Shown here: piece by piece, positions 1 through 4,869 of the stretch | Layout: each line of letters begins with the position of its first letter | How positions within the stretch are numbered: position 1 is the first letter of the stretch | DNA from: Candidatus Alloscillospira gallinarum | Lineage (GTDB): Bacteria; Bacillota; Clostridia; Oscillospirales; Oscillospiraceae | Length of the DNA: 8,614 nucleotides | Direction: 5' to 3' | NCBI GenBank assembly: GCA_904420055.1 | Contig: CAJFTV010000090.1 | Location: forward strand, 1-8,614 | Program-made: the position numbers and the translations under genes | The notes under the pieces: model-generated | The model's input: only the letters and a program-made list of their open reading frames with translations | What the model was told of the DNA's origin: nothing | Databases searched by the model: none

Positions 1-102
1 GACGAGGGAGGCATGGCCGTATGGTTTGTTGTTGCCGGCATCTGCGCCGTCGGAATAGCAGGAGTTACAATGGTCTCTGAAAAGCGCGGCAAAGTAAAAT
101 AA
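1..102 (+). CDS. C-terminal tail of a membrane or sortase-anchored surface protein (partial)
   Basis: Frame 1 reads 33 codons from the left edge to a TAA at 100-102; the start lies outside the window. The visible peptide opens with DEGG, then has a hydrophobic segment of about 16 residues (roughly AVWFVVAGICAVGIAGV) and ends in a basic tail (EKRGKVK). This is the layout of a Gram-positive cell-wall sorting signal. In such signals the LPxTG-like motif is commonly followed directly by D or DE, so the motif would lie just left of the window; that is inference because it is not visible. If correct, a sortase would cleave the protein and link it to peptidoglycan. The alternative is an ordinary C-terminal membrane anchor. 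Nothing of the extracellular part is visible, so its function is unknown. The gene converges on the minus-strand genes to its right, with a hairpin between them. Confidence 0.7.
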   Translation, partial: DEGGMAVWFVVAGICAVGIAGVTMVSEKRGKVK

Positions 103-139
103 ACCCGGTGCCGGCGGTAAAATAGATGACAGATAGGCT

Positions 140-174
140 GCCCCATGTACAGAAATTTTTTCTGTACATGGGGC
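140..174. terminator. Intrinsic terminator between convergent genes
   Basis: A perfect inverted repeat pairs 140-153 with 161-174, and two more A-T pairs can form in the loop. It sits 38 nt past the stop of the + strand fragment and 28 nt past the stop of the minus-strand lipoprotein. The + strand side is followed by a T-rich stretch (TTGTGTTTT). The minus side lacks a clear T run, so termination is probably stronger in the + direction. Confidence 0.7.
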
Positions 175-201
175 TTGTGTTTTCTGTATTAACTGCGGAT
201 A

Positions 202-477
202 TTATTCCAGGGACAAGGTGACGGTTACATCTCCTGTACCAAAAACTGAGAGAAGTTCCTCTTTATTAACGTTTTCAATTTTACTGAGACGTGTAAGGGA
301 CCAGTTGTTATTGCCGTAATAAATTACAAAGGAGCGGCCCTGATACAGTATCAAATCACCGGCGGTGCTGTCCCCGGTGGTATCCGCTGTACGAGTGCCG
401 CTCTGGTCAGCGCTGCATGCTGAGGTAAGCAAGAGCACCGGCATCAGGAGAAGTACCAACTTGATTTTTATCGTCAT
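202..477 (-). CDS. Short lipoprotein carrying a partial cyclophilin-like fold domain
   Basis: This 91-residue protein begins with a lipoprotein signal peptide: a basic start, a Leu-rich core and a lipobox-like LLTSAC with Cys21 as the likely lipidated residue. Thr at -3 is not the usual Leu. A short Thr/Asp/Ser-rich linker (22-39) follows. Residues 40-91 (GDLILYQG, VIYYGNNNWS, TRLSKI, GTGDVTVTL) resemble the C-terminal half of the cyclophilin-like fold family common in Clostridia. Full members have roughly 110 to 120 residues in this domain, so the N-terminal strands appear to be missing and the signal peptide joins straight to the second half. That suggests an internal deletion or a decayed gene, although the frame is intact. 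The ATG overlaps the cupin stop (ATGA), and no ribosome binding site is visible before it, so translation is probably coupled to the cupin. Its role is unknown. Confidence 0.75.
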   Translation of the reverse strand: MTIKIKLVLLLMPVLLLTSACSADQSGTRTADTTGDSTAGDLILYQGRSFVIYYGNNNWSLTRLSKIENVNKEELLSVFGTGDVTVTLSLE

Positions 478-908
478 AACTTGTTATATGCCGCGTCGTC
501 AACTGGTTCACACCACTCGTTGGAGGTGTTTTCTCCAGGCACTTCAACAGCAATATGGCTGAACCAGCTGTCTGCCTTTGCCCCGTGCCAGTGCTTTACC
601 TCAGGTGGGATATTTATAACCATGCCGGGCTCAAGACTGACGGCGGACTTGCCCTCCTCCTGATACCAGCCGCTTCCGGCGGTGCAGATGAGTATCTGGC
701 CTCCGCCCTTTGAAGCATGGTGTATATGCCAGTTGTTGCGGCAGCCGGGCTCAAATGTGACGTTTGCCATGAATATGGGACACTCTCCCGGTGCAGTCAG
801 TGGGTTCAGATAGGACTTACCAATGAAGTACTGGGAATATGCTGAGTTTTCGGCCCCCAGTCCAAAAGTATTCTGACGGTCAAATTCAGCTTTATCTGAT
901 ACTTTCAC
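474..908 (-). CDS. Cupin-domain protein, mandelonitrile-lyase / carboxymuconolactone-decarboxylase-associated type
   Basis: This is a 144-residue single-domain cupin. The metal-site motif is at 60-71: H61 and H63 in WHIHH, then Q71 in GGGQILI in place of the usual Glu. The second motif is PPEVKHWHGA at 101-110, with H106 the likely fourth ligand. An HxH...Q...H set is the arrangement reported for cupin hydroxynitrile lyases that bind Mn. Here H63 and Q71 are 8 residues apart, longer than the short spacing recalled for those enzymes. The C-terminal NEWCEPVDDAAYNKL is typical of cupins annotated with carboxymuconolactone decarboxylases. The open frame extends upstream to a TTG at 959, but I chose the GTG at 908 because GGGAGGT (921-915) lies 6 nt before it. 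The upstream codons also run through the inverted repeat. It is the first gene of a two-gene unit with the half-domain lipoprotein. Substrate is unknown; lyase activity is not established for most relatives. Confidence 0.85.
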   Translation of the reverse strand: MKVSDKAEFDRQNTFGLGAENSAYSQYFIGKSYLNPLTAPGECPIFMANVTFEPGCRNNWHIHHASKGGGQILICTAGSGWYQEEGKSAVSLEPGMVINIPPEVKHWHGAKADSWFSHIAVEVPGENTSNEWCEPVDDAAYNKL

Positions 909-914
909 AATATT

Positions 915-921
915 ACCTCCC
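915..921 (-). promoter_or_regulatory. Ribosome binding site that fixes the cupin start
   Basis: GGGAGGT on the minus strand is followed by 6 nt (AATATT) and then GTG at 908. No comparable site precedes the TTG at 959 or the ATG at 938, so the shorter protein is preferred. Confidence 0.8.
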
Positions 922-924
922 AAA

Positions 925-935
925 GGGGTATCCCC
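925..935. promoter_or_regulatory. Second GGTATCC-containing dyad (possible operator)
   Basis: GGGGTATCCCC is a short near-palindrome containing a third copy of the GGTATCC/GGATACC word seen in the larger inverted repeat. Its word starts 24 bp from that of the left arm. It lies between the predicted transcription start and the cupin ribosome binding site, where a bound repressor or an RNA hairpin could act. Confidence 0.35.
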
Positions 936-942
936 CATAATA

Positions 943-977
943 AAAATAAAGGTATCCAAACTGGATACCTTTATTTT
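943..977. promoter_or_regulatory. Perfect inverted repeat at the cupin promoter: operator and/or terminator
   Basis: Arms 943-958 and 962-977 are perfectly complementary around a 3-nt centre; the core is GGTATCCA-aac-TGGATACC with A/T-rich flanks. Two readings fit. As an operator it covers the predicted transcription start (about 966) just downstream of the -10, a standard repressor position. As a terminator it would close the 1049-1699 lipoprotein transcript, since the minus-strand stem is followed by a T-rich run, about 70 nt past that gene's stop. Both roles may be combined. No regulator gene is present in the window. Confidence 0.6.
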
Positions 978-1001
978 AAAACACCGGGGAATATATGTCT
1001 A
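973..1001 (-). promoter_or_regulatory. Sigma-A-type promoter of the cupin unit
   Basis: The minus strand has TAGACA (1001-996), a 17-nt spacer, then TAAAAT (978-973). Each hexamer matches 5 of 6 consensus bases. The predicted start near 966 falls inside the inverted repeat at 943-977. Confidence 0.6.
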
Positions 1002-1048
1002 ATACTTATTATAAATTAAAATCCATGCCTATAAAGCATTAATTTCGG

Positions 1049-1699
1049 CTACTCATATACGCGCCTTACGACATATCGGATACTGCCGTCAAAATCCGTG
1101 TCATATCCAAGATAAAGCCCGTTTTCAAGGTCGATGTATTGACTGTCCCCCTCAAGTTCTGCAAGCTCCTTTGCCGAGGCCATGGCGGAGGTAATTGTAT
1201 CGTCTGTGAGGGTTGAATCATTCGCTTTCAAGAGACAGTTTGTATAATCCTCCAAAAGCGCTGTACTTTTGCTGTCGGAGGGGATAAACACACCCATCTC
1301 AAGGGAGATATCCGCCGCCTGGTCGCCTGTGTACTGTACCGGGTAGATGTAAAAGCCCACGTCGTCCACAAGACCGAAGAAATAGGCGTTTTCGTGAATG
1401 GTGACGTATTCGTTGTCGGCGAGGTATTCAATCCCTTTTTTAGTTAGCTCGCTGTTAAACTGCTCTATGGTTTTTAAGACAGTTACCTTCTGGGAATATA
1501 CTGTTCCGCTGTTATCGTCTGAGCCGGTATCGGTATCCGTATTCTGGTCGGCGGAGCTGGTGTTCTCCCCGTTTTGCTGCTGATTTGAAGCGGGAGGCTG
1601 AGTATCGCCGGTTAAATTGCCGTCTGTCGGCTCCTCACCGCAGGCAGTAATTAAAAGCGCCATTAAGAGGGCCAGCACTGCCGCTGAAAGTTTTTTCAT
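1049..1699 (-). CDS. Lipoprotein of unknown function with low-complexity linker
   Basis: This 216-residue protein starts MKKLSAAVLALLMALLITAC, a standard lipoprotein signal with Cys20 lipidated, so the product should sit on the outer face of the membrane. Residues 21-66 form a disordered Asn/Gln/Thr/Asp/Ser-rich tether (for example QNTDTDTGSDDNSG). Residues 67-216 form a compact mixed domain with one predicted helical part (about 145-182) and aromatic-rich strands (YFFGLVDDVGFYIYPVQY; LYLGYDTDFDGSIRYVVRR). I do not recognise this domain; it could be a small binding or envelope-sensing domain. The start is set by GGAGG at 1711-1707, 7 nt before ATG. The gene appears monocistronic: it has its own promoter upstream and the inverted repeat at 943-977 downstream. 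The product is confidently a lipoprotein, but no function can be assigned. Confidence 0.85.
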   Translation of the reverse strand: MKKLSAAVLALLMALLITACGEEPTDGNLTGDTQPPASNQQQNGENTSSADQNTDTDTGSDDNSGTVYSQKVTVLKTIEQFNSELTKKGIEYLADNEYVTIHENAYFFGLVDDVGFYIYPVQYTGDQAADISLEMGVFIPSDSKSTALLEDYTNCLLKANDSTLTDDTITSAMASAKELAELEGDSQYIDLENGLYLGYDTDFDGSIRYVVRRVYE

Positions 1700-1782
1700 T
1701 TTTTATCCTCCATAAGTGAAATGAGCCGGAAGCTTTGCAGCGTATTGTCGGCAGTCTTCTTACAATAAATATAACTTTGATT

Positions 1783-1811
1783 ATGATAACATGCAGCCGG
1801 TTTTTAGTCAA
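1783..1811 (-). promoter_or_regulatory. Sigma-A-type promoter of the 216-residue lipoprotein gene
   Basis: The minus strand has TTGACT (1811-1806), exactly 17 nt, then TATCAT (1788-1783), each 5 of 6 to consensus. The predicted transcription start is near 1776, giving a leader of about 77 nt. The rest of the 1700-1875 gap shows nothing else convincing. Confidence 0.7.
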
Positions 1812-1875
1812 CGCGGCAAATGTCTGAAAAAGCCGTGATAATAATGGGCGGGCATTCGCCGCTTAAACGAAGAAT

Positions 1876-1896
1876 GGGCACCGGTTCCCGGTGCCC
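1876..1896 (-). terminator. Terminator of the nfeD-SPFH unit
   Basis: A 9-bp GC-rich perfect stem (1876-1884 with 1888-1896) has a 3-nt loop and begins 9 nt after the SPFH stop codon. The minus-strand tail (ATTCTTCGTTT) is only moderately T-rich, so termination may be partial. Confidence 0.65.
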
Positions 1897-1904
1897 GTTT
1901 TGAG

Positions 1905-2831
1905 TTAAACTGTAGTGCTGTTTTCACTTTCAGGGTCTGTTATAGACTCCTTAAATGCAGTGGCAAGACCTGCAAGGCTCTGGATTTCAGAGGGGATTAT
2001 AATCTTTGTGGCTTTGCCGTTGGCCGCTGCCTTAAAGGCCTCCAGCGCACGGAGCTTAATAACGGCCTCGCTGGCATTTGCCTCGTTTATCAGGCGTATG
2101 CCGTCGGCAGTTGCCTTTTGCAGCTTTACAATAGCCTCTGCCTGGCCCTCGGCTTCAAGTATTGCCGCCTGCTTTTTTGCGTCAGCGCGCAGGATTGCGG
2201 ATTCCTTTTCACCCTCAGCTTCTAAGATAGCGGACTTTTTGTCGCCCTCCGCACGGAGAATTGCCTCACGGCGCTCACGCTCGGCCTTCATCTGTTTTTC
2301 CATGGCATTCTGGATTTCCTTCGGGGGCATGATGTTTTTGAGCTCAACGCGGTTTATCTTGATGCCCCAGGGGTCTGTGGCCTCATCAAGAATTGTGCGC
2401 ATTTTGCTGTTTATCAGGTCTCGGCTTGTGAGAGTCTGGTCCAGCTCCAGCTCACCGATGATATTACGGAGAGTTGTAGCTGTGAGATTTTCGATGGCAG
2501 AGAGGGGATTTTCAACACCGTATGTGTACAGCTTGGGGTCTGTTATCTCGAAGAAAATGACCGTGTCAATCTGCATTGTGACGTTGTCCTTTGTGATAAC
2601 AGGCTGGGGAGGGAAGTCCACAACCTGCTCCTTTAAGGACACCATTCTGGCAACGCGCTCGATAAACGGTATTTTAAAGTGAATGCCCACACCCCAGGTG
2701 GTGCTGTAGGCGCCCATGCGCTCAATGACCGCGGCCCTGGCCTGCTGAACTACGCGGATATTTCTGATAAGTATAATCAGAACAATTAAAACGACTGCGC
2801 TGATGATAATAATTTGCGGTAAGTTTTCCAT
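1905..2831 (-). CDS. SPFH/stomatin-family membrane protein (QmcA-like)
   Basis: This 308-residue protein has one N-terminal membrane segment (about 7-23) followed by an SPFH/PHB domain (about 24-180). Visible family features are QQARAAVIERMGAYSTTWGVGIHF, QVVDFPPQPVITKDNV, a dimer-type helix region, and DPWGIKINRVELKNIMPP. Residues 178-245 form an Ala/Glu-rich coiled coil with four 11-residue repeats at 190-233 (AILRAEGDKKS type). The C-terminus has the IIIPSEIQSLAG segment typical of bacterial stomatins. Such proteins form large cage-like oligomers on the membrane and are linked to membrane microdomains and membrane-protein quality control; no catalytic activity is expected. An ideal ribosome binding site (AAGGAGG, 2845-2839) lies 7 nt before ATG. 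It follows the NfeD-like gene by 26 nt, matching the classical NfeD-stomatin operon pairing. A symbol is withheld because qmcA and other stomatin names are not separable here. Confidence 0.93.
   Translation of the reverse strand: MENLPQIIIISAVVLIVLIILIRNIRVVQQARAAVIERMGAYSTTWGVGIHFKIPFIERVARMVSLKEQVVDFPPQPVITKDNVTMQIDTVIFFEITDPKLYTYGVENPLSAIENLTATTLRNIIGELELDQTLTSRDLINSKMRTILDEATDPWGIKINRVELKNIMPPKEIQNAMEKQMKAERERREAILRAEGDKKSAILEAEGEKESAILRADAKKQAAILEAEGQAEAIVKLQKATADGIRLINEANASEAVIKLRALEAFKAAANGKATKIIIPSEIQSLAGLATAFKESITDPESENSTTV
2133..2264 (-). repeat. Four 33-bp coding repeats in the SPFH coiled coil
   Basis: Residues 190-233 consist of four successive 11-residue units with the pattern A-I-L-x-A-E/D-G/A-x-x-x-S/A. 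The nucleotide units have diverged, so this is a protein-level hendecad repeat rather than a recent duplication. Right-handed coiled-coil packing is the expected structural result. Confidence 0.75.
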
Positions 2832-2857
2832 TAAATTTCCTCCTTCAATTCTCTCTC

Positions 2858-3295
2858 TTATTCATTGGTTGCTTTTACAATAAGCTTTACGCCTTCAATT
2901 CTGACAGGAGTAACATGTGCGCCGGACGGTATTACGTCCCCCTCCAGACTTCTGGCGCTCCATATCCTGCCGCATGCCACGACCGCCCCTGTGCCGCTGT
3001 CATTATCTATATTTTCAATTGTGAGAAATGACTTGCCCAAGAGCCTGTCGGCGTTTGTGGGCTCAGCATCGGCCCGTATCCACTTCTTTACAAAGAACCT
3101 GGATATGAACAGAGATACCGCTGATACGGCGACAAACAGCACAATCTGGAGCCAGACAGGTCCGGCAAACAAGGCGGTAATAAGACCGGCCAGTGTGCCG
3201 AAGCAGAACCATATGGACACAAACTGAACTGTAATGGCTTCAAGTACAATAAAAACTACAAATGCGGCCAGCCAGCAGATAATTGGCACAACCAT
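2858..3295 (-). CDS. NfeD-family membrane protein
   Basis: This 145-residue protein has three hydrophobic segments (about 3-21, 26-45 and 48-67) followed by a basic boundary (FFVKKWIR). A soluble C-terminal beta domain of about 60 residues follows, of the OB-fold type found in NfeD (NADRLLGKSFLTIENI, then ACGRIWSARS, then GAHVTPVRIEGVKLIVK). It is the short form of the family, without the N-terminal serine-protease domain of long NfeD proteins. NfeD partners physically with stomatin-like SPFH proteins, and the SPFH gene follows 26 nt downstream. The frame is open to an ATG at 3379, but I chose the ATG at 3295. The extra 28 residues are basic, unlike the family, and would spoil the membrane start, while AAAGGGTGA lies just before 3295. 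The upstream 180 nt may be a structured leader. Confidence 0.9.
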   Translation of the reverse strand: MVVPIICWLAAFVVFIVLEAITVQFVSIWFCFGTLAGLITALFAGPVWLQIVLFVAVSAVSLFISRFFVKKWIRADAEPTNADRLLGKSFLTIENIDNDSGTGAVVACGRIWSARSLEGDVIPSGAHVTPVRIEGVKLIVKATNE

Positions 3296-3300
3296 TTTTT

Positions 3301-3475
3301 TCACCCTTTCATTATATTTTTGTGAGTGACCCTGCGTCTGTTTATATTTTAAATCCTGACGGCGGCACCGCCGGGACATACCCCTTTAAATTTGTGTCAG
3401 GCGACCTTAGAAATGTGGCTGAGAGTAAGGGCGTGCCGCCTCAGAAGCAGAGGACGCGAATGTAAGAATTGCTTT
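3301..3475 (-). promoter_or_regulatory. Candidate structured leader of the nfeD-SPFH unit
   Basis: From the predicted start near 3475 to the NfeD ATG there are about 180 nt, GC-rich compared with the A/T-rich DNA just upstream. Complementary segments suggest a multi-stem fold. An outer 6-bp stem (3355-3360 with 3396-3401) encloses two hairpins (3361-3364 with 3369-3372; 3373-3375 with 3381-3383). Another stem group pairs 3419-3422 with 3441-3444 and 3430-3433 with 3437-3440. Near the gene, 3324-3329 can pair with 3301-3306 (one wobble), covering the NfeD ribosome binding site. It matches no riboswitch class I can recall; I compared it mentally with TPP, cobalamin, T-box, yybP-ykoY, ZTP and guanidine classes. 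Chance pairing is possible. Confidence 0.35.
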
Positions 3476-3481
3476 GCATTT

Positions 3482-3490
3482 ATTATATCA
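3482..3490 (-). promoter_or_regulatory. Extended -10 promoter candidate for nfeD-SPFH
   Basis: The minus strand reads TGATATAAT, a perfect TATAAT with an extended TGn element. The -35 region at the usual distance is poor, which is tolerated with an extended -10. The predicted start is near 3475, at the beginning of the GC-rich leader. Confidence 0.5.
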
Positions 3491-3552
3491 CAGGTATATA
3501 GAAATAGTACATATTATATAACTGCCTTGCTATTTAAAAATATATTACCCAT

Positions 3553-3581
3553 ATAGTAAATTATATTTACTTAATTGTCAA
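3553..3581 (-). promoter_or_regulatory. Upstream promoter candidate for nfeD-SPFH
   Basis: A perfect TTGACA (3581-3576) is followed by 17 nt and TACTAT (3558-3553, 4 of 6). The surrounding A/T-rich tract could act as an UP element for it or for the 3482-3490 promoter. Transcription from here would give a leader of about 250 nt. Confidence 0.5.
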
Positions 3582-3611
3582 GAGTAATATTTACTTTTTT
3601 GAAAAATTTTT

Positions 3612-3655
3612 AACCGGCGCACATTTCCTTTTTGACGAAGGAAAGAACGCCGGTT
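3612..3655 (-). terminator. Terminator of azlC-azlD
   Basis: An outer 8-bp stem (3612-3619 with 3648-3655) encloses a second stem (3624-3630 with 3638-3644). It begins 5 nt after the azlD stop. The minus-strand tail is AAAAATTTTT, and the + strand side also has a T-rich tail, so it could work in both directions. Confidence 0.75.
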
Positions 3656-3660
3656 TTGTT

Positions 3661-3969
3661 TTATATTAAAAACAGTTCGATTATGAGCACTGCTCCGCAG
3701 CACACTGCCGCAACTTTTATAAGGCTCGCGCCAAACCAGGCCGCAATTATGCCGGCTAAGAGAGCCACTGCGCCGGAAATAGGGCTCTCGGTTGCCTCAA
3801 TTATGGCGGGAAAGGTCATAACCGCAAGTGTAACATATGGGACGTAATAGAGAAACGACTTTATAAAAGTGCTTTTAATCTGTCTTTGAATAAGAGTTAA
3901 AGGCAGTGCCCGGATAAGATAGGACACCACGGCCATTATCAGTATGTAAATATATATGTTATGTGTCAC
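3661..3969 (-). CDS. azlD: AzlD-family branched-chain amino acid export subunit
   Basis: This 102-residue, almost entirely hydrophobic protein has about four membrane segments (roughly 5-18, 40-58, 64-82 and 86-102). Family marks are the early RALPL after the first segment and the YYVPYVTLAVMTFPAI segment at 41-56. AzlD is the small partner of AzlC in a two-component exporter for branched-chain amino acids; members have also been implicated in azaleucine resistance. The start is a GTG at 3969 that overlaps the azlC stop by 4 nt (GTGA), so translation is coupled and expression should be stoichiometric with AzlC. The length is normal for the family. The exact substrate cannot be read from sequence. 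Confidence 0.92.
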   Translation of the reverse strand: MTHNIYIYILIMAVVSYLIRALPLTLIQRQIKSTFIKSFLYYVPYVTLAVMTFPAIIEATESPISGAVALLAGIIAAWFGASLIKVAAVCCGAVLIIELFLI

Positions 3970-4700
3970 TGCGCGGTCTCCTCCTGTTTCCTGGGGAAGA
4001 GAATGGCGGATGCGGCGGATATTGCCACAGTGAGGATTATGGTGCGCGTGCCGCTGGAAAGACCGGACAGGGCGGGCAGATATGTAGCGGCTGCGCTGGC
4101 GGTAAAGCAGAAAAGGACGATTCCGCAGATGACCCGGTCATGACGTGCGGGGGGAATAATGACGGCTAAAAACATGCCGTAAAGAGCCACGCTGAAGGCG
4201 CTGACAATGCGCAGAGGCAGGATACTGCCGGCAATGGCGCCAAGGACGGTGCCAACCGCCCAGCACGGGGCAGCAACAAGAGCCGCGCCGTATGAGTAGT
4301 ATGGGTTAATATAACCGGGCTGGGAAATCGCTATGCCAAACAGCTCGTCCGTGACATGCATACTCATAAAAAACCGGTGCCGGAGTTTTGTCTCGGGAGA
4401 TATACGCTGGCTGAGGGCACAACTCATCAGCATGTACCTCGCATTGGTTATTAAGGTAATTATGGCCATTTCGATATAAGGTGCAGAGGCCGCTATCAGT
4501 GTAAAGCCCGCATACTCCCCGGCGGAGGCATTGCAGAGAAGGCTTGCCAGAAAGGCCTGAAATGGATTAAGGCCGGCGTTTCGCGCCGTTATGCCAAGAG
4601 AGAAGGACACAGCAAGATATCCTAGCCCTATTGGTATTCCATCGTGCATGCCCTTTAAAAGTGCCGCTTTGGTTTCTCCCTTAATTCCTCTGTTTTTCAT
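3966..4700 (-). CDS. azlC: AzlC-family branched-chain amino acid export permease
   Basis: This 244-residue polytopic membrane protein has the usual AzlC length. Recognisable family segments are GIPIGLGYLAVSFSLGI (21-37) and SAGEYAGFTLIA (59-70). Two further marks are TNARYMLMSCALS (85-97) and the conserved TDELFGIA (117-124). Several membrane helices follow, and the tail is short and polar (RKQEETAQ). It forms an exporter with AzlD, likely for leucine, isoleucine, valine or related amino acids. The ATG at 4700 is the only early candidate before Met18, and GCGGAA just upstream is an acceptable but imperfect ribosome binding site. It has its own promoter and no adjacent Lrp/AsnC-type regulator within the window, unlike the azl locus of Bacillus. 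Confidence 0.93.
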   Translation of the reverse strand: MKNRGIKGETKAALLKGMHDGIPIGLGYLAVSFSLGITARNAGLNPFQAFLASLLCNASAGEYAGFTLIAASAPYIEMAIITLITNARYMLMSCALSQRISPETKLRHRFFMSMHVTDELFGIAISQPGYINPYYSYGAALVAAPCWAVGTVLGAIAGSILPLRIVSAFSVALYGMFLAVIIPPARHDRVICGIVLFCFTASAAATYLPALSGLSSGTRTIILTVAISAASAILFPRKQEETAQ

Positions 4701-4733
4701 ACTGTTCCGCCTGTTCCTTTTTATTCTCGCATA

Positions 4734-4762
4734 AGTATACTATAAAGCTTATCAGAAGTAAA
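4734..4762 (-). promoter_or_regulatory. Promoter of azlC-azlD
   Basis: TTTACT (4762-4757, 4 of 6), 17-nt spacer, TATACT (4739-4734, 5 of 6). The predicted start near 4727 leaves a leader of about 27 nt. Confidence 0.6.
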
Positions 4763-4820
4763 ACGATTGTCTAAAGAATTTTTGTAAGACCTTGTGAAAC
4801 TCCCGCATAGGGACCGGGCA

Positions 4821-4862
4821 AAAATATAAAGCTGCGGCCCTACAGCCGCAGCTTTATATTTT
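4821..4862 (-). terminator. Strong terminator after the SleB-type hydrolase
   Basis: Perfect 18-bp arms (4821-4838 with 4845-4862) enclose a 6-nt loop. The GC core GCTGCGGC has A/T-rich outer pairs, and the minus-strand stem runs into TTTTTG. It lies 7 nt past the stop codon. Confidence 0.88.
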
Positions 4863-4869
4863 ACATAAT

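Noticed and set aside
1915..2682. Long + strand open frame of 255 codons
   Set aside because: It lies antisense to the SPFH gene, has a Ser/Ala/Arg-biased composition without motifs, and is a by-product of the Ala/Glu-rich coiled-coil codons on the other strand.
3296..3379. N-terminal extension of NfeD to the ATG at 3379
   Set aside because: The extra 28 residues are basic and polar, unlike the family, and the only ribosome-binding-like sequence is 2 nt from that ATG. The ATG at 3295 gives a normal NfeD.
3411..3470. Possible TPP riboswitch on the + strand because of CTGAGAG
   Set aside because: The second conserved TPP half (CTGATCTGG...CCAGCGTAGGGA) is absent and no + strand gene follows.
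3400..3475. Possible tRNA in the GC-rich island
   Set aside because: No acceptor stem, TTCRA loop or anticodon arm could be fitted on either strand.
3441..3479. A 12-codon upstream reading frame (MQSNSYIRVLCF) in the nfeD leader
   Set aside because: It has no ribosome binding site, and its ATG would sit at or before the predicted start of the extended -10 promoter, so there is no support for a leader peptide.
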